Shown here: positions 11,401 through 23,243 of the stretch, in pieces
How the letters are laid out: each line of letters opens with the position of its first letter
Numbering within the stretch: the first letter of the stretch is position 1
Origin: Antilocapra americana
Lineage: Eukaryota > Chordata > Mammalia > Artiodactyla > Antilocapridae
NCBI GenBank assembly: GCA_007570785.1
Contig: ML660211.1
Span: 5,306,463 to 5,370,462, forward strand
Direction: 5' to 3'
DNA length: 64,000 nt
The notes under the pieces: generated by a model
Told to the model about the DNA's origin: nothing
The model's input: only the letters and a program-made list of their open reading frames with translations
The model's database searches: none
Program-made: the position numbers and the translations under genes

Positions 11401-12047
11401 TGTTACATCACTTCCCAATGTCCCAGATCAGCATTAATTCCCTGCTATGCACAGAATAAAGTGCATGATTTTTCCATCATCTGTCCATTTCCTACCTTGG
11501 CAATCTCTTTCATCTTTTAGGAAGTAGTTCAAATACAATTTCCTCTATGAAATATGAAATCTTTCTCGAAACCAATCCTCATACTTAACAGCTCCCAAAA
11601 GCATCCCACTGGGGAGGAAAGACTTTTCCTCTACCCTCTTAATATATATAAGTGGGACCTGCATATTGAATTGATAAAAGGCAGATGAACAAGAGAAAAG
11701 GCATAGAAATGTTACCAATGTTAATATTTTTATAAGCAAAAAATTTCCCAGAAAAGAAGTGAGAACCTGAAGAAACAACTAGACTCAGGCAGTTATACAC
11801 CATTTTTCAAAAATGCAATTATATAAGTGACTAGAGAAGGGAAAAGGATTTAATTTTCTGGGGGTGGTACATTAGGGACAGGCAAATAAATGGATTAAGC
11901 TAGTTGTAAATAAAGATTTATTTGGTAAGCTTTGTTTATCCAGACTGAACCCAGGGCCTTCTCTATTTCTAGTGGTAATGATTCTTCTCTCATTCCTGGG
12001 AAGGAAGAGGGATCACCTTCACAAACAAACATACATTAAGGCCTGCC
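11401..12047. other. Unassigned spacer
   Basis: No recognised repeat or gene over ~650 bases. A 77-aa antisense frame at 11,545-11,778 has no recognisable family. Confidence 0.5.
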
Positions 12048-12240
12048 TTTTCCCTTAGTGCCTCAGATGGTAAAGAATCTGCCTGCAATGCAGGAGACCT
12101 GGGTTTGATCCCTGGGTCAGGAAGATCCCCTGGAGAAAGGAATGGCTACCCACTCCAGTATTCTGGCCTGGAGAATTCCATGGATAGAGGAGCATGATGG
12201 GCTACAGTCTATGGGATCACAAAGAGTGGGGCATAACTTG
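12048..12240 (+). mobile_element. Bov-tA SINE
   Basis: Well preserved head and body (ctgcaatgcaggagacctgg, gatcccctggagaaagg). Degraded at the 3' end. Confidence 0.93.
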
Positions 12241-12295
12241 GGTAAAGGCAGATCCTTACATTTACAACTTATAATAGGACTATAGTTTGTCATTT

Positions 12296-12390
12296 TCATT
12301 ATTCTAGTTTACAGATGAGGAAACAGAGGCATAGAAAAGTTAGATCATTAATCTAAAATTACACAGGTAGTAAGAGGCAATCTTGGATTA
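12296..12390 (-). mobile_element. MIR fragment
   Basis: tttacagatgaggaaacagaggc followed by ttacacaggtagtaag is the classic antisense MIR core. This is an ancient mammalian SINE. Confidence 0.75.
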
Positions 12391-13494
12391 AAAGAGTTAT
12401 TGATATATAATCTTAATTGAAATAGAGTTTAGGTGTATTTCAAACATGTATACATGTTTGAAATACATGTTTGAATAGTTTTCTGTATAAACTATTCTTA
12501 CAAAGAGTGTTCAGAAATAATAAAGCATAAGTTTGAGTCAATAAAATGTTACTGATTCCATAATCTCAACTCTTAGGATTTTCTATGCATTCCAATATTC
12601 TAGTTCTCTATCTTTTCTTACATTTTCTTTCTGCTTTAACAATGAGCTTTGTTAAGAAAAATAGTCCCTTCACTTCCAAAAGGATAATCGTTAAAGATTT
12701 TTACAGGAAATTCTCATTAAAATCTATGTCAATTTGTCCATTACTTTTATGTCCTTAGATTACATCTTTGTTTCATTCCATTATTAGAATGATTACTGAA
12801 TTCTATATCCTCTTTAAGGAGTATTAATTATACAATTGATTAAATGATAGAGATTATAGGGAGAAATAACTCTTTTAAGACAGCCATATTCTTTACAGCT
12901 GGAAAGTTATGTTAACAATAGAAGAACATACTGTACTTCATAAATTTCATTTGCATTTTTCCTGTACTTTTATTCATGAGTTTAGACAGTATGCTAAAAT
13001 GTGCTCAATCCACTGAGGCATGGAACAAAACTACATTTCCAGCCTTGAATTATTGTACTCTCAGAGGAGATGGGACACTTTTACTTTTGGCAAGGTAATC
13101 ATTTTTTGGAAACAATGTTTTGAGACTATCACATTCTATGATAATGAATCATTTTATATTGAGGAATTGATAGACTATTTTTTGGTGATTCATTTAAGAC
13201 TGCCTGGAAATGACAAATAAAACCAATCAAACATAATTGCAGATGGAATACTCCATCTCAGTGTTATATATATGCATGATGTTGGCATGAACATTTGAAA
13301 TAGTCCTGATTCTTTATGTTCAGGTAGCTATAACTGCCTCAATAACTATCTGCTTTTATGACAAACAAAGACATGAAATGAGAAGCTTCATAATTAAAAT
13401 GTCTAACCATCCAAATGCTTTCAGTATTTTACTCAGTACACTGCATTTCCTTGTAAATTTGCTGGAAAAGATGGAATAATAAATATAGAACTGA
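12391..13494. other. Unassigned stretch holding a palindrome
   Basis: No gene or dated repeat recognised apart from the palindrome at 12,434-12,467. The 66-aa frame at 13,020 has no recognisable domain. Confidence 0.5.
12434..12467. repeat. Perfect 34-bp palindrome
   Basis: The left arm tgtatttcaaacatgta is followed immediately by its exact reverse complement, with no spacer. A further partial copy of the right arm (acatgtttgaa) follows at once. Not recognised as part of any family. Confidence 0.97.
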
Positions 13495-14190
13495 AAACAC
13501 TGAAAAAGCTGTCTTAAAACTCAACATTCAAAAAATGATCATGGCATCTGGTCCCATTACTTCATGACAAATAGATAGGGGAGAAGTAAAACAGTGACAG
13601 AATTTATTTTCTTGGGTTTGAAAATCACTATGGACAGAGACCAAAGTCATGAAATTAAAAGACATGTGCTCCTTGGAAGAAGAGTTATGATTAACCTAAA
13701 CAGTGCATTAAAAAGAAGAGACATCACTTTGCTGACAAAGGTCAATATGGCCAAAGCTATGGTTTTTCCAGTAGTCACACATGGTTGTGAGAGTTGGATC
13801 ATAAAGAAGACTGAGCACCAAAGAATTGATGCTTTTGAACTGTGGTGCTGGAGAAGACTCTTGAGAGTCCCTTGGACAGTAAGGAGATAAAGCCAGTCAA
13901 TTCTAAAGGAAATCAACCCTGAATATTCATTGGAAGGAATGTGCTGAAGCTCAAGCTCTAGTACTTTGGCTACAGATGTGAAGAGCCAACTCACTGGAAA
14001 AGACCTTGATGCTGGAAAAATTTGAGGGCAGGAGAAGGGGGCAACAGAGAATGAGATGTTTGGATGGCATTACCAACTCAATGGACACAAGTTTGAGCGA
14101 ACTCCAGGAGATGGTGAAGCACAGGGAAGTCTGGTGTTCTGCCATTCATGGGGTTCCAAAAGTCAAAGAAAACTAAGTGACTGAACAACA
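13495..14190 (+). mobile_element. BovB 3' third
   Basis: Sense copy from the end of the reverse-transcriptase region (aaaagctgtcttaaaactca) through the C-terminal ORF to the tail near 14,185. An open piece at 13,594-13,890 preserves the C-terminal frame, and stops and indels break the rest. Confidence 0.93.
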
Positions 14191-14261
14191 ACAAAGAACT
14201 GAATAAAAAAGATCCAAAGTCTTAGATTTAAGAAACCAGTAAACCACATAAAATTAACTGC

Positions 14262-14530
14262 TGCTGCTGCTAAGTTGCTTCAGTCATGTCCGACTCTGTG
14301 CGACCCCATAGATGGCAGCCCACCAGGCTCCACCATCCCTGGGATTCTCCAGACAAGAACACTGGAGTGGGTTGCCATTTCCTTCTCCAATGCAAGAAAG
14401 TGAAAAGTGAAAGTGAAGTCTCTCAATCGTGTCCGACTCTTCGTGACCCTATGGACTGCAGCCTACCAAGCTCCTCTGTCCATGGGATTTTCCAGACTAG
14501 AGTACTGGAGTGGATTGCCATTGGCTTAGC
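14262..14530 (-). mobile_element. BOV-A2 SINE (dimer)
   Basis: Begins with the (CTG)n end (ctgctgctgctaagttgctt) and contains two Bov-A monomers joined by gaaagtgaaaagtgaaagtg near 14,397. This arrangement defines BOV-A2. Confidence 0.95.
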
Positions 14531-14646
14531 ACCTCTCATATATTAATGGTTAGAGATGCCTGCTAGGCATATATGACTTTTGAAAAAAACTCCCCAAATT
14601 GGTCAAAATAGTCTCAGAAATAAATATCACAGCAACTTTATCAGCT

Positions 14647-14960
14647 AGGGACTTCCCCGGTAACTGAGTGGTGAAGAATCTGCCTGGCAGTTCAGAAGAC
14701 ATGGATTCAATCCCTCATCCTGGAAGATTCCACATGCATTGGAGCAACTAAGCTGGTGTACCACAACTCCTGATCCTGTGGTCTAGAGCCCATGAGTCAC
14801 AATTATTGAAGCCTGTGCACCTGGAGTCCATGCTCTGCAACAAGAGAAGCTACCACAATGAGCAGCCTGTGCACCAAAACTCAAGAATAGCCCATGCTCA
14901 CCAAAACTAGAGAAAACCTGTACCAAGCAACAAAGATGCAGCACAGCCAAAATCAAAAAG
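14647..14960 (+). mobile_element. CHR-type SINE
   Basis: tRNA-derived head gggacttccccggtaactga, then the CHR body landmarks gagcaactaagctggtgta, gcaacaagagaagctaccac and agccaaaatcaaaa. Near full length and diverged, as expected for a cetartiodactyl-age SINE. Confidence 0.85.
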
Positions 14961-15249
14961 CTCAGCCAGGACTATTTCTGTGTCATGTCTATATAGAAAT
15001 TCCCTAGATAATATATGATTACTGTGTTTTCAAAAATGCTGACTGTATTATAGATATTTATATTCAGTATAGAAACTATCAAAACTAGTTTTCACAACTT
15101 ACACAAACACAGAATGTCTTCAGAGGACCAGAAGATACTAAAGAAGCACTATTTTCCCTAGTAAACATCTATTACCACAAAAGAGAATTCCAATTGTTAA
15201 TTCGGACCATTTGTAAAATACAAATGCATAGAATACAGCACATTTATAT

Positions 15250-16490
15250 GAAATGATTCTCCAGGTTTCAACAATATGTGAACCGTGAACTCCCAGATGT
15301 TCAAGCTGGACTTAGAAAAGTCAAAGGAATGAGAGATCAAATCGCCAACATCTGTTGGGTCATGGAAAAGAAAGAGAGTTCCAGACAAATATCTACTTCT
15401 GCTTTATTGACTATGCCAAAGCGTTTGATTGTGTGATTCACAACAATCTGCAGAAAATTCTCCAGCAGATGGGAATACCAGACCTCCTGACCTACCTCCT
15501 GAGAAATCTGTACTCAGGTCAAGAAGCAATAGTTAGAACCAGACATGTAACAACAGACTGGTTCCAAATCAGGAAAGTAGCACATTAAGGCTATATATGG
15601 TCACCCTGTTTATTTAACTTATATGCAGAGTACATCATGTGAAATGTTGGGCTGGATGAAGCACAAGCTGGAGTCAAGATTTCTGGAAGAAATATCGATA
15701 ATCTCAGATATGCAGATGACTCCATCCTTATGGCAGAAAGTGAGGAAGAACTAAAGAGCCTCTTGATGAAAGTGAAAGAGGAGAGTGAAAAAGTTGGCTT
15801 ATAGCTCAACATTCAGAAAACTAAGATCATGGCATCCAGTCCCATCACTTCATGGCAAATAGATGGAGAAACAATACAAAGAATGGCAGATTTTATTTTG
15901 GGGGGCTCCAAAATCACCTCAGATGTTGACTGCAGTCATGAAATTAAAAGATGCTTGCTGCTTGGAAGAAAAGCTATGACCAATCTAGATAGCATATTAA
16001 AAAGCAGAGACATTACTTTGCCAACAGAAGTCTGTCTAGTCAAAGCTATGGTTTTTCTAGTAGTCATGTATGGATGCGAGATTTGGACTATAAAGAAAGC
16101 TTAGCACTGAAGAATTGATGCTTTTCAACTGTGGTGTTGGAGGAGACTCTTGAGAGTCCCTTGGACTGCAAGGAGATCCAACCAGACAATCCTAAAGGAA
16201 ATAAGTCATGAATATTCACTGAAACTATTGGTGCTGAAGTTGAAACTACAATACTTTGACCACCTGATGTGAAGAACTGACTTATTGGAAAAGACCCTGA
16301 TGCTGGGAAAGATTGAAGGCAGGGAGATAAGGGGATGAAAGAGGAAGAGATGGTTTTATGGCATCACCGACTCAATGAACATGAGTGTAAGCAAGCTCTA
16401 GGAGTTGGTGATGGACAGGGAAGCCTGGTATGCTGCAGTTTATGAGGTCGCAAAGAGTCAGCCATGATTGAGTGACTGAACTTAACAGAA
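15250..16490 (+). mobile_element. BovB with reverse-transcriptase motifs
   Basis: Sense copy covering the RT domain to the 3' tail. One frame (15,355-15,588) reads YAKAFDCV, which is RT motif A. tatgcagatgac at 15,709-15,720 encodes the YADD catalytic box. The RT frame is interrupted by a stop near 15,586 and others, and a further open piece (15,829-16,104) covers the C-terminal region. 5'-truncated in the ordinary way, so it cannot make a working protein. Confidence 0.95.
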
Positions 16491-17117
16491 CTAATATGAA
16501 ATGAATCAACATCAATATCAATTATTTGATAAAATAGAATCTTTTTAAATGGAGAAAGATCTATAATATACATATATGCACTCAAACAATATGACACAGT
16601 TGAATTGGAAAATTGCTCTTATAATACATGAAATATTTTGCAAACATAGGGATTAAAACATATTAGAAGTAACTTCACCTACCATTTATCCTGATTCACA
16701 CACTAAAATTACTGTGCTTAAATCTGAAATTTTGCATTATTATATAATTGTATAAATATAACAATGGCCATTCATTGTGCATAAAATACTAGACATATGA
16801 ATAAGCTCTTGATTATGTACAAAGGAGGAACATGTTTGGGAAGACAGGTGGAAAGCAGCACAGACTCTGCACCCAAGGAACATCTCTCAGTGCTGCAAAA
16901 ACATTTAATGACAATCCACTAGGCATCTTAAACTCCTGATAGCCCAACAGGTTATCAAATTTTATTTATCTGCTTTTCCATTCATGGCCTTTGATATTGT
17001 TTCCAGGTATTGCTCTTACAAATGAGGCCATCAGGAGCATTCCTACACATGTCTTCTGGTCTATTGCAGCAAGATAGTGTCATGCATAAAAGTGTAATTT
17101 GGGGATCATAGCATATA
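16491..17117. other. Unassigned spacer
   Basis: About 630 AT-rich bases without a recognisable repeat or gene. Confidence 0.5.
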
Positions 17118-17332
17118 TGGATTCCCAAGTGATGATTAGTGGTAAAGAAGCCACCTGCCAATGCAGGAGACATAGGAGATACAGGTTCAACCCTGTGGTT
17201 AGGAAGATCCCCTGGAGAAGGGGGTGGGGATCCACTCTGGTATTCTTGCCTAGAGAATCCCATGGACAGAGGAGCCTGACGGGTCACAGGCCGGGGGTCA
17301 CAAAGCGTCAGACACGACTGAGGTGACTTAAC
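17118..17332 (+). mobile_element. Bov-tA SINE
   Basis: Head ggattcccaagtgatgatta, body gaagatcccctggagaagg, end gacacgactgaggtgactta. Frames of 75 and 128 aa across it are SINE-derived. Confidence 0.93.
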
Positions 17333-17659
17333 ACCCAAAATATGGGGATGCTCAACATACCAAGACAATGCTGAATCGTTTACCTGAAAGTGGCATCACT
17401 TAATAACCTCATTTCTTAAAAAACAAGGAATCTCAGAAATATGAAATTCCCTAGTATTTAATATTGCCAGATTTTATTTTATTTCTTTTGCTAGTCAGTT
17501 AAATGCTTGAGAAACAAACTCACTGTGGTCTTATTTTGCTTTGATTAATCATGAGGCTGAGGCTACTGAGTGTTCTTTTTCTGGTTACTAGTTTTTTTTT
17601 TTTTTTCTGGTGGAGAATGTCTGCTTATGACATTTGCTCCTTTTGTATGAGTTTGAATG
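17333..17659. other. Unassigned spacer with T-run
   Basis: Nothing recognised apart from a run of 14 T near 17,591-17,604. Confidence 0.5.
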
Positions 17660-18245
17660 GTAGATTGTTTTAAAAAAGTGTTTAAAAACTAGATGTCCAC
17701 TGGCAGATGAATGGATAAGAAAGCTATGGTATATATACACAATAGAATATTACTCAGCTATTAAAAAGAATGCATTTGAATCAGTTCTAATGAAGTGGAT
17801 GAAAATGGAGCCTATTATACAGAGTGAAGTAAGTCAGAAAGAAAAACACCAATACAGTATAATAAAGCATATATATGGAATTTAGAAATATGGTAATGAT
17901 GACCCTATATGCAAGTCAGGAAAAGAGACACAGATGTAAAAACAGACTTTTGGACTCTGTGGGAGAAGACGGGGGTGGGATGATTTGAGAGAATAGCATT
18001 GAAATATGTATATTATCTTATGTGAAATAGATCACCAGTCCAGGTTCGATGCATGAGACAGGTTGCTCAGGGCTGGTGCACTGGGATGACCCTGAGGGAT
18101 GGGATAGGGAGGGAGGTGGGAGGGGTTTCAGGATGGGCGACACATGTACACCCGTGGCTGATTCATGTCAATGTATGGCAAAAACCACCACAATATTGTA
18201 AAGTAATTAGCCTCCAATTAAATAAATTAATTTACCAAAAGGAAA
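17660..18245 (+). mobile_element. L1 3' end, sense, 5'-truncated
   Basis: Starts within the L1 ORF2 C-terminus (agatgtccactggcagatga, atggtatatatacacaatag), then the 3' UTR with a G-rich block near 18,100-18,130, and ends at attagcctccaattaaataa. Stops remove any long frame. Confidence 0.92.
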
Positions 18246-18789
18246 AAAATAGGGAGAGAATCTCAAAGATTCTCTTATCCTTAAGGTTTTCTAAAGCCAT
18301 TTCTCTTAACAAAGGTTAGTATCTGTGTTTCCTCCCCTCCAATCTGTGACTTCTTTTGACATATGGAATGAGACAGAAGGAATGTTGTGTTATTTCTGTA
18401 CCTAGGCTTAAAATCCCTTAGTATCTCCTTCTCTACTCTCAGAACCCTAAGCCATCATGTAAAGAAGCTTGACTAAAAAGGAGTATGGAGAAGTCATATG
18501 GTGAGAGGATTTGGAAGATGACAGTCCCAGGCAGTCAACCACTGAGACACCCAAAGCTGAAATAAGATCATGACATCCAAGGTTATCTGCTAGTGTCTCT
18601 TAATCCAAGTCAACAATGTAGGCTATAAGCAAGCCATCCAAAACGCACTATGTCACAGAACTATAAAAAAAAAAAAAAAAGGATAGTACTTGTTTTCATC
18701 CAGCATTTTAGAATGGTTTGTTATACAGGAGAAGATTATTAAAACATAGTCTTCCTATTATATGTTCTTTATATGGATCATTATATACT
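18246..18789. other. Unassigned spacer with A-run
   Basis: No gene or repeat family recognised. A homopolymer of about 16-17 A lies at 18,664-18,680. Confidence 0.5.
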
Positions 18790-20955
18790 CTTTTGTTGTT
18801 CAGTTCAGTTGTGTCTGACTACTTGTGACGCCATGGACTGCAGCACGTCCAGGGTTCCTTGTCCTTCACCAACTCCAGAGTTTTTTCAAGCTCATGCCCA
18901 TTGAATCGGGGATGCCATCCAACCATCTCATCCTCTGTCATCCCCTTCTCTACCTGCCTTCAATCTTTCCCAGCATCAGGGTCTTTTCCAATGAGTCAGT
19001 TCTTCACATTAGGTGGTCAAAGTATTAGAGCTTCAGCTGCAGCATCAATACTTCCAATGATATTCAGGACTAATTTCCTTTAAGGTTGACTGGTTGGATC
19101 TCCTTGCAGTCCAAGAGACTCTCAAGAGTCTTCTCTAACACCACAGCTCAAAAGCATCAATTATTTGGCATCCAGCGTTCCTTATGGTTCAACTCTCAAA
19201 TTCATACACTATTATTGCAAAAACCATACCTTTGACAATACAGACTTTGCCAGCAAAGTAATGTCTCTGCTTTTTAATATGCAGCCTAGATTTGTCATAG
19301 ATTTTCTTTCTAGGAGTTGTTTAATTTCGTGACAGCAGTCACCATCTGCAGTGATTTTGGAGCCCAAGGAGATAAAGTCTTCCACTATTTCCATTGTTTC
19401 CCCATCTATTTGCCATGAAGTGATGGGACCAGAGGTCATGATCTTGGTTTTTTGAATGTTGTCTTTTGGGTCAGCTTTTTCACTCACCTCTTTCACCTTC
19501 ATCAAGAGACTCCTAGTTCTTCTTTGCTTTCTGCCATCGGGTGGTGGATGGTGTCATCTGCATATCTGAGGTTATTGATATTTCTCCTGACAGTCTTGAT
19601 TCTAGCTTGTGCTTCATCCAGCATTTCTCATCTTGTACTCTGCATATAAGTTAAATAAGCAGGATGACAATAAACATTCTTGATGTATTCCTTTCCCAAC
19701 TTTGAACAAGTCCTTTGTTCCATGACTGTTTTTAACTATTGCTTCTTGACCTTCATACAAGTTTCTCAGGTGGCAGATAAAGTGGTCTGGTATTCACATC
19801 TTTTTAAGTATTTTTGCAGTTCGCTGTGATCTACACAGTCAAAGGCTTTGGCATAGTCAATGAAGCAGAAGTAGATATTTTTCTGGAATTCTCTTTAGTT
19901 TTCTGTGATTCAATGGATGTTGATAATTTGATCTCTGGTTCCTCTGACTTTACTAAATCCAGCATGAACATCTGGAAGTTCTCAAATCACATACTGTTGA
20001 GGTCTAGTTTGGAGAATTTTCAGTATTACTTTGCTACTGTGTGAAATGACTGCAATTGTGCAGTAATTTCAACATTCTATGAAATTGCCTTTCTTTGAGA
20101 CTAGAATGAAAATTGTTCTTTTCCAGTCCTGTGGTCACTGCTCAGTTTTCCAAATTTACTGGCATATTGTGTGCATCACTTTAAAAGCATCATCTTTTAG
20201 GATCCAAAATAGCTCAGCTAGAATTCCATCACCTCTACTAGCTTTAGTGATGCTTCTTAAGGCCCACATAGCTTTACATTCCTAGATGTCTGGCTCTAGG
20301 TGAGGGATCAAACAATTGTGATTATTTGGGTCATTAGTATGTTTTTTGTATAGTTCTTTTGTATATTCTTGCCACCTCTTCCTAATATCTTCTGCTTCTG
20401 TTAGGTCCATACCATTTATGTCCTTTATTGAGCCCATTTTTTGCATGAAATGTTCCCTTGGTATCTCTAATTTCCTTGAAGAGATCTCTAGTCTTTTCCC
20501 ATTCTATTGTTTACCTCTTTCTTTTCACTGTTCACTTCGGAAGGCTTTCCTATCTCTTCTTTGGAACTTGGCAATCAGATGGATATACCTTTATTTTTTG
20601 CCTTTGTTTTTTGCTTTTCTTCTGTTCTCAACTATTTTTAAAACCTTCTCAAACAGCTGTTTTGTCTCTTTGCATTTTTCCTTCTTGGGAATGAATTTGA
20701 TCACTGTCTTCTGTACGATATCACAAACCTTCTTCCACAGTTCCTTAGTCACTCTATCAGATGTAACTCCTTCAGTCTGTTTATCACTTTCACTGTATAA
20801 TAGTAAAATATTTGACTTAGGTCATATCTTAATGACCTAGTGGGTTTTTCTCTAGTTTCTTCAATTTAAGTCTGATTTTTGCAATAAGGAGTTCATGATA
20901 CGAGTCAGTCAGCTCCGGTCTTGTTCTTGCTGACTGTATAAGCTTCTCCATCTTC
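18790..20955 (-). mobile_element. Host BovB, segment 1 (3' tail to linker)
   Basis: Antisense BovB starting at the tail (ttgttgttcagttcagttg) and running back through the C-terminal region, RT domain and linker to cttctccatctt. The next base of the consensus resumes only at 21,711, because another BovB is inserted between. Antisense frames such as 19,212-19,505 are eroded pieces of its ORF. Confidence 0.92.
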
Positions 20956-21710
20956 AGTTCAGTGTGGTTCAGTTCAGTCACTCATTTGTGTTCAACTTTT
21001 TGTGACACCATGGACTGCAGCACGCCAGGCCTCTCTGTCCATCATCAACCCCCAGAGTTTACTCAACTTCATGTCCATTGAGTCGGTGATGTCATCTCAT
21101 GCTGATGCCATGAGATGATACCAACTCATCCTCTGTCGTCCCCTTCTCCTCCTGCCTTCAATCTTTCCCAGCATCAGGGTATTTTCTAAAGAGTAAGTTC
21201 TTCACATTATGTGGCTGAAGTATTAGAGCTTCAGCTGCAGCATCAATCCTTCCAATGAAGGATTGATTTCCTTTAGGATGGAATGGTTGGATCTCCTTGA
21301 AGTCCAAGGGACTCTCAAGAGTCTCCTCCAACACCACAGCTCAAAAGCATCAATTATTCAGTGCTCAGCTTTCTATATAGTCCACCTCTCACATCCATAC
21401 ATGACTCTTGGAAAAACCATAGCCTTGTTGAGATGGACCTTTGTTGGCAAAGTAATGTCTCTGCTTTTTAATATGCTGTCTAGGTTGTTCATAACTTTTC
21501 TTCCAAGGAGCAAGTGTCTTTTAATTTCATGGCTGAAGTCACCATCTGCAGTGATTTTGGAGACCAAGAAAATAAAGTCTGTCACCATTTCCACTGTTTC
21601 CCCACCTATTAGCCAAGAAGTAATGGGACCAGATGCCAAGATCTTAGTTTTCTGAATGTTGAGATTTAAGCCAACTTTTTCACTCTCTTCTTTCACTTTG
21701 ACTTTCTCTT
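20956..21710 (-). mobile_element. BovB inserted into BovB, same orientation
   Basis: A second BovB 3' end starting at cagttcagtgtggttcagtt and running ~755 bases back into the RT C-terminal region. A local rearrangement near 21,100-21,125 repeats gatgccatgagatgatac-like sequence. An antisense frame of 107 aa (21,373-21,696) is the C-terminal ORF relic. Confidence 0.9.
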
Positions 21711-21888
21711 AGGCTGCAAAGAATATAATCAATCTGATTTCGGTATTGACCATCTGGTGCTGTTCATGTGTTCATGTGTAGAGTCATCTCTTGTGTTATT
21801 GGAAGAAGGTGTTTGCTATGACCCATGTATTATCTTGGGAAAACTGTTAGCCTTTTCCATGCTTCATTTTGTACTCCAAGCAAACTTG
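21711..21888 (-). mobile_element. Host BovB, segment 2 (endonuclease part)
   Basis: ggctgcaaagaatataatca continues the consensus exactly where 20,955 stopped and proceeds into the EN region, ending at ccaagcaaacttg. This shows that 20,956-21,710 is an insertion. Confidence 0.88.
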
Positions 21889-22500
21889 TGGAAACAGTGG
21901 CTGACTTTATTTTTGGGGGCTCCAAAAATCACTGCAGATGGTGATTGCAGCCATGAAATTAAATACTCTTATTCCTTAGAAGGAAAGTTATGACCAATCT
22001 AGACAGCATATTGAAAAGCAGAGACATTAATTTTCAACACAAGTCCATATAGTCAAGGCTATGGTTTTTCCAGTGGTCATGTATGGATGTGAGAGTTGGA
22101 CTATAAAGAAAACTGAACACCAAAGAACTGATGCTTTTGAACAGTAGTGTTGGAGGAGACTCTTGAGAGTCGCTTGGACTGCAAGGAGATCCAACCATTC
22201 CATCCTAAAGGAAATCAGCCATGAATATGCATTGGAAGGACTGATGTTGAAGCTGAAACTCCAATACTTTGGCCATCTGATGTGAAGAGCTGATTCATCT
22301 GAAAAGACCCTGATGCTGGAAAGACTGAAGGCAGGAGGAGAAGGGGACAACAGAGAATGAAATAGTTGGATGGCATCACTGGCTCAATGGACATGGGTTT
22401 GGGTGGATTCCGTGAGTTGGTGATGGACAGGGAGGCTTTTTGTGCTGCGGTTCATGGGGTCGCAAAGAGTACAACATGACTGAGCGACTGAACTGAACTG
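21889..22500 (+). mobile_element. BovB 3' end inserted in opposite orientation
   Basis: Sense BovB from the C-terminal ORF (gtggctgactttatttttg) to the ctgaactgaactg tail at 22,486-22,499. It interrupts the host antisense copy, and roughly 300 bases of host EN sequence appear to be lost at this site. Confidence 0.9.
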
Positions 22501-23243
22501 CATTTTGAACTCTTGTGTTAACTATGAGGACTACTCCATTTCTTCTAAAGGATTCTTGCCCACAGCAGTAGATACAAGGGTCATCTGAATTAATTTCACC
22601 CATTCCAGTCCATTTTAGTTTGCTGATCCTGAAATGTTGATGCTCACTGTTGCCATCTCCTGTTTGACCACTTCCCAATTACCTTGATTCGTAGACCTGA
22701 CGTTCCAGGTTCCTATGCACTATTTTTCTTTACAGCATTGGCCTCTACTTTCACCACCAGATACATCCACAACTGTGTGTTGTTTCCACTTTGGCTCAGT
22801 CTCTTCATTGCTTCTGGAGCTATTTCTCTGCTCTTCCCTAGTAGTATATTGGGCATCTAACATCCTGGGGGTTCATCTATCAGTGGCCTATCTTTTTGCT
22901 TTTCATACTGTTCATGGGATTCTCATGGCAGGGATACTGAAGTGGTTTGCCATTCACTTCTCTAGTGGACCACGTCTTGTCAGAACTCTCCAACATGACC
23001 CATCTGTCTTGGGTAGCCCCACACAGCATGGCTTATAGTTTTACAGAGTTAGACAAGGCTATGATCCATGTGATAATCTTGGTTAATTTTCTGTGATTGT
23101 GGTTTTCATTCTGTCTTCCCTTTGATAGATGATGTTAAGAGGCTTGTGGAAGCTTCCTGGTGGGAGGGAGGCTGTGGGCAAAATCTAGTCTTCCTCTGGT
23201 AGTCAAGGTCTTGTTCAGTAAATCTTTAATCCAATTTTCTAAT
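22501..23243 (-). mobile_element. Host BovB, segment 3 (5' region)
   Basis: Resumes the antisense host element (actactccatttcttctaaa, ccattccagtccattttag) and runs through its 5' part to aatctttaatccaattttct. With segments 1 and 2 the host spans most of BovB. Confidence 0.88.

Noticed and set aside
15355..15588. Open frame with reverse-transcriptase motifs as a functional gene
   Set aside because: It is one fragment of a 5'-truncated BovB. Stops and frame changes separate it from the YADD box at 15,709 and the C-terminal part.
20346..20840. Longest open frame in the window (164 aa, plus strand), hydrophobic and Phe/Ser/Leu-rich
   Set aside because: It is the antisense reading of the BovB linker region and has no independent evidence of coding.
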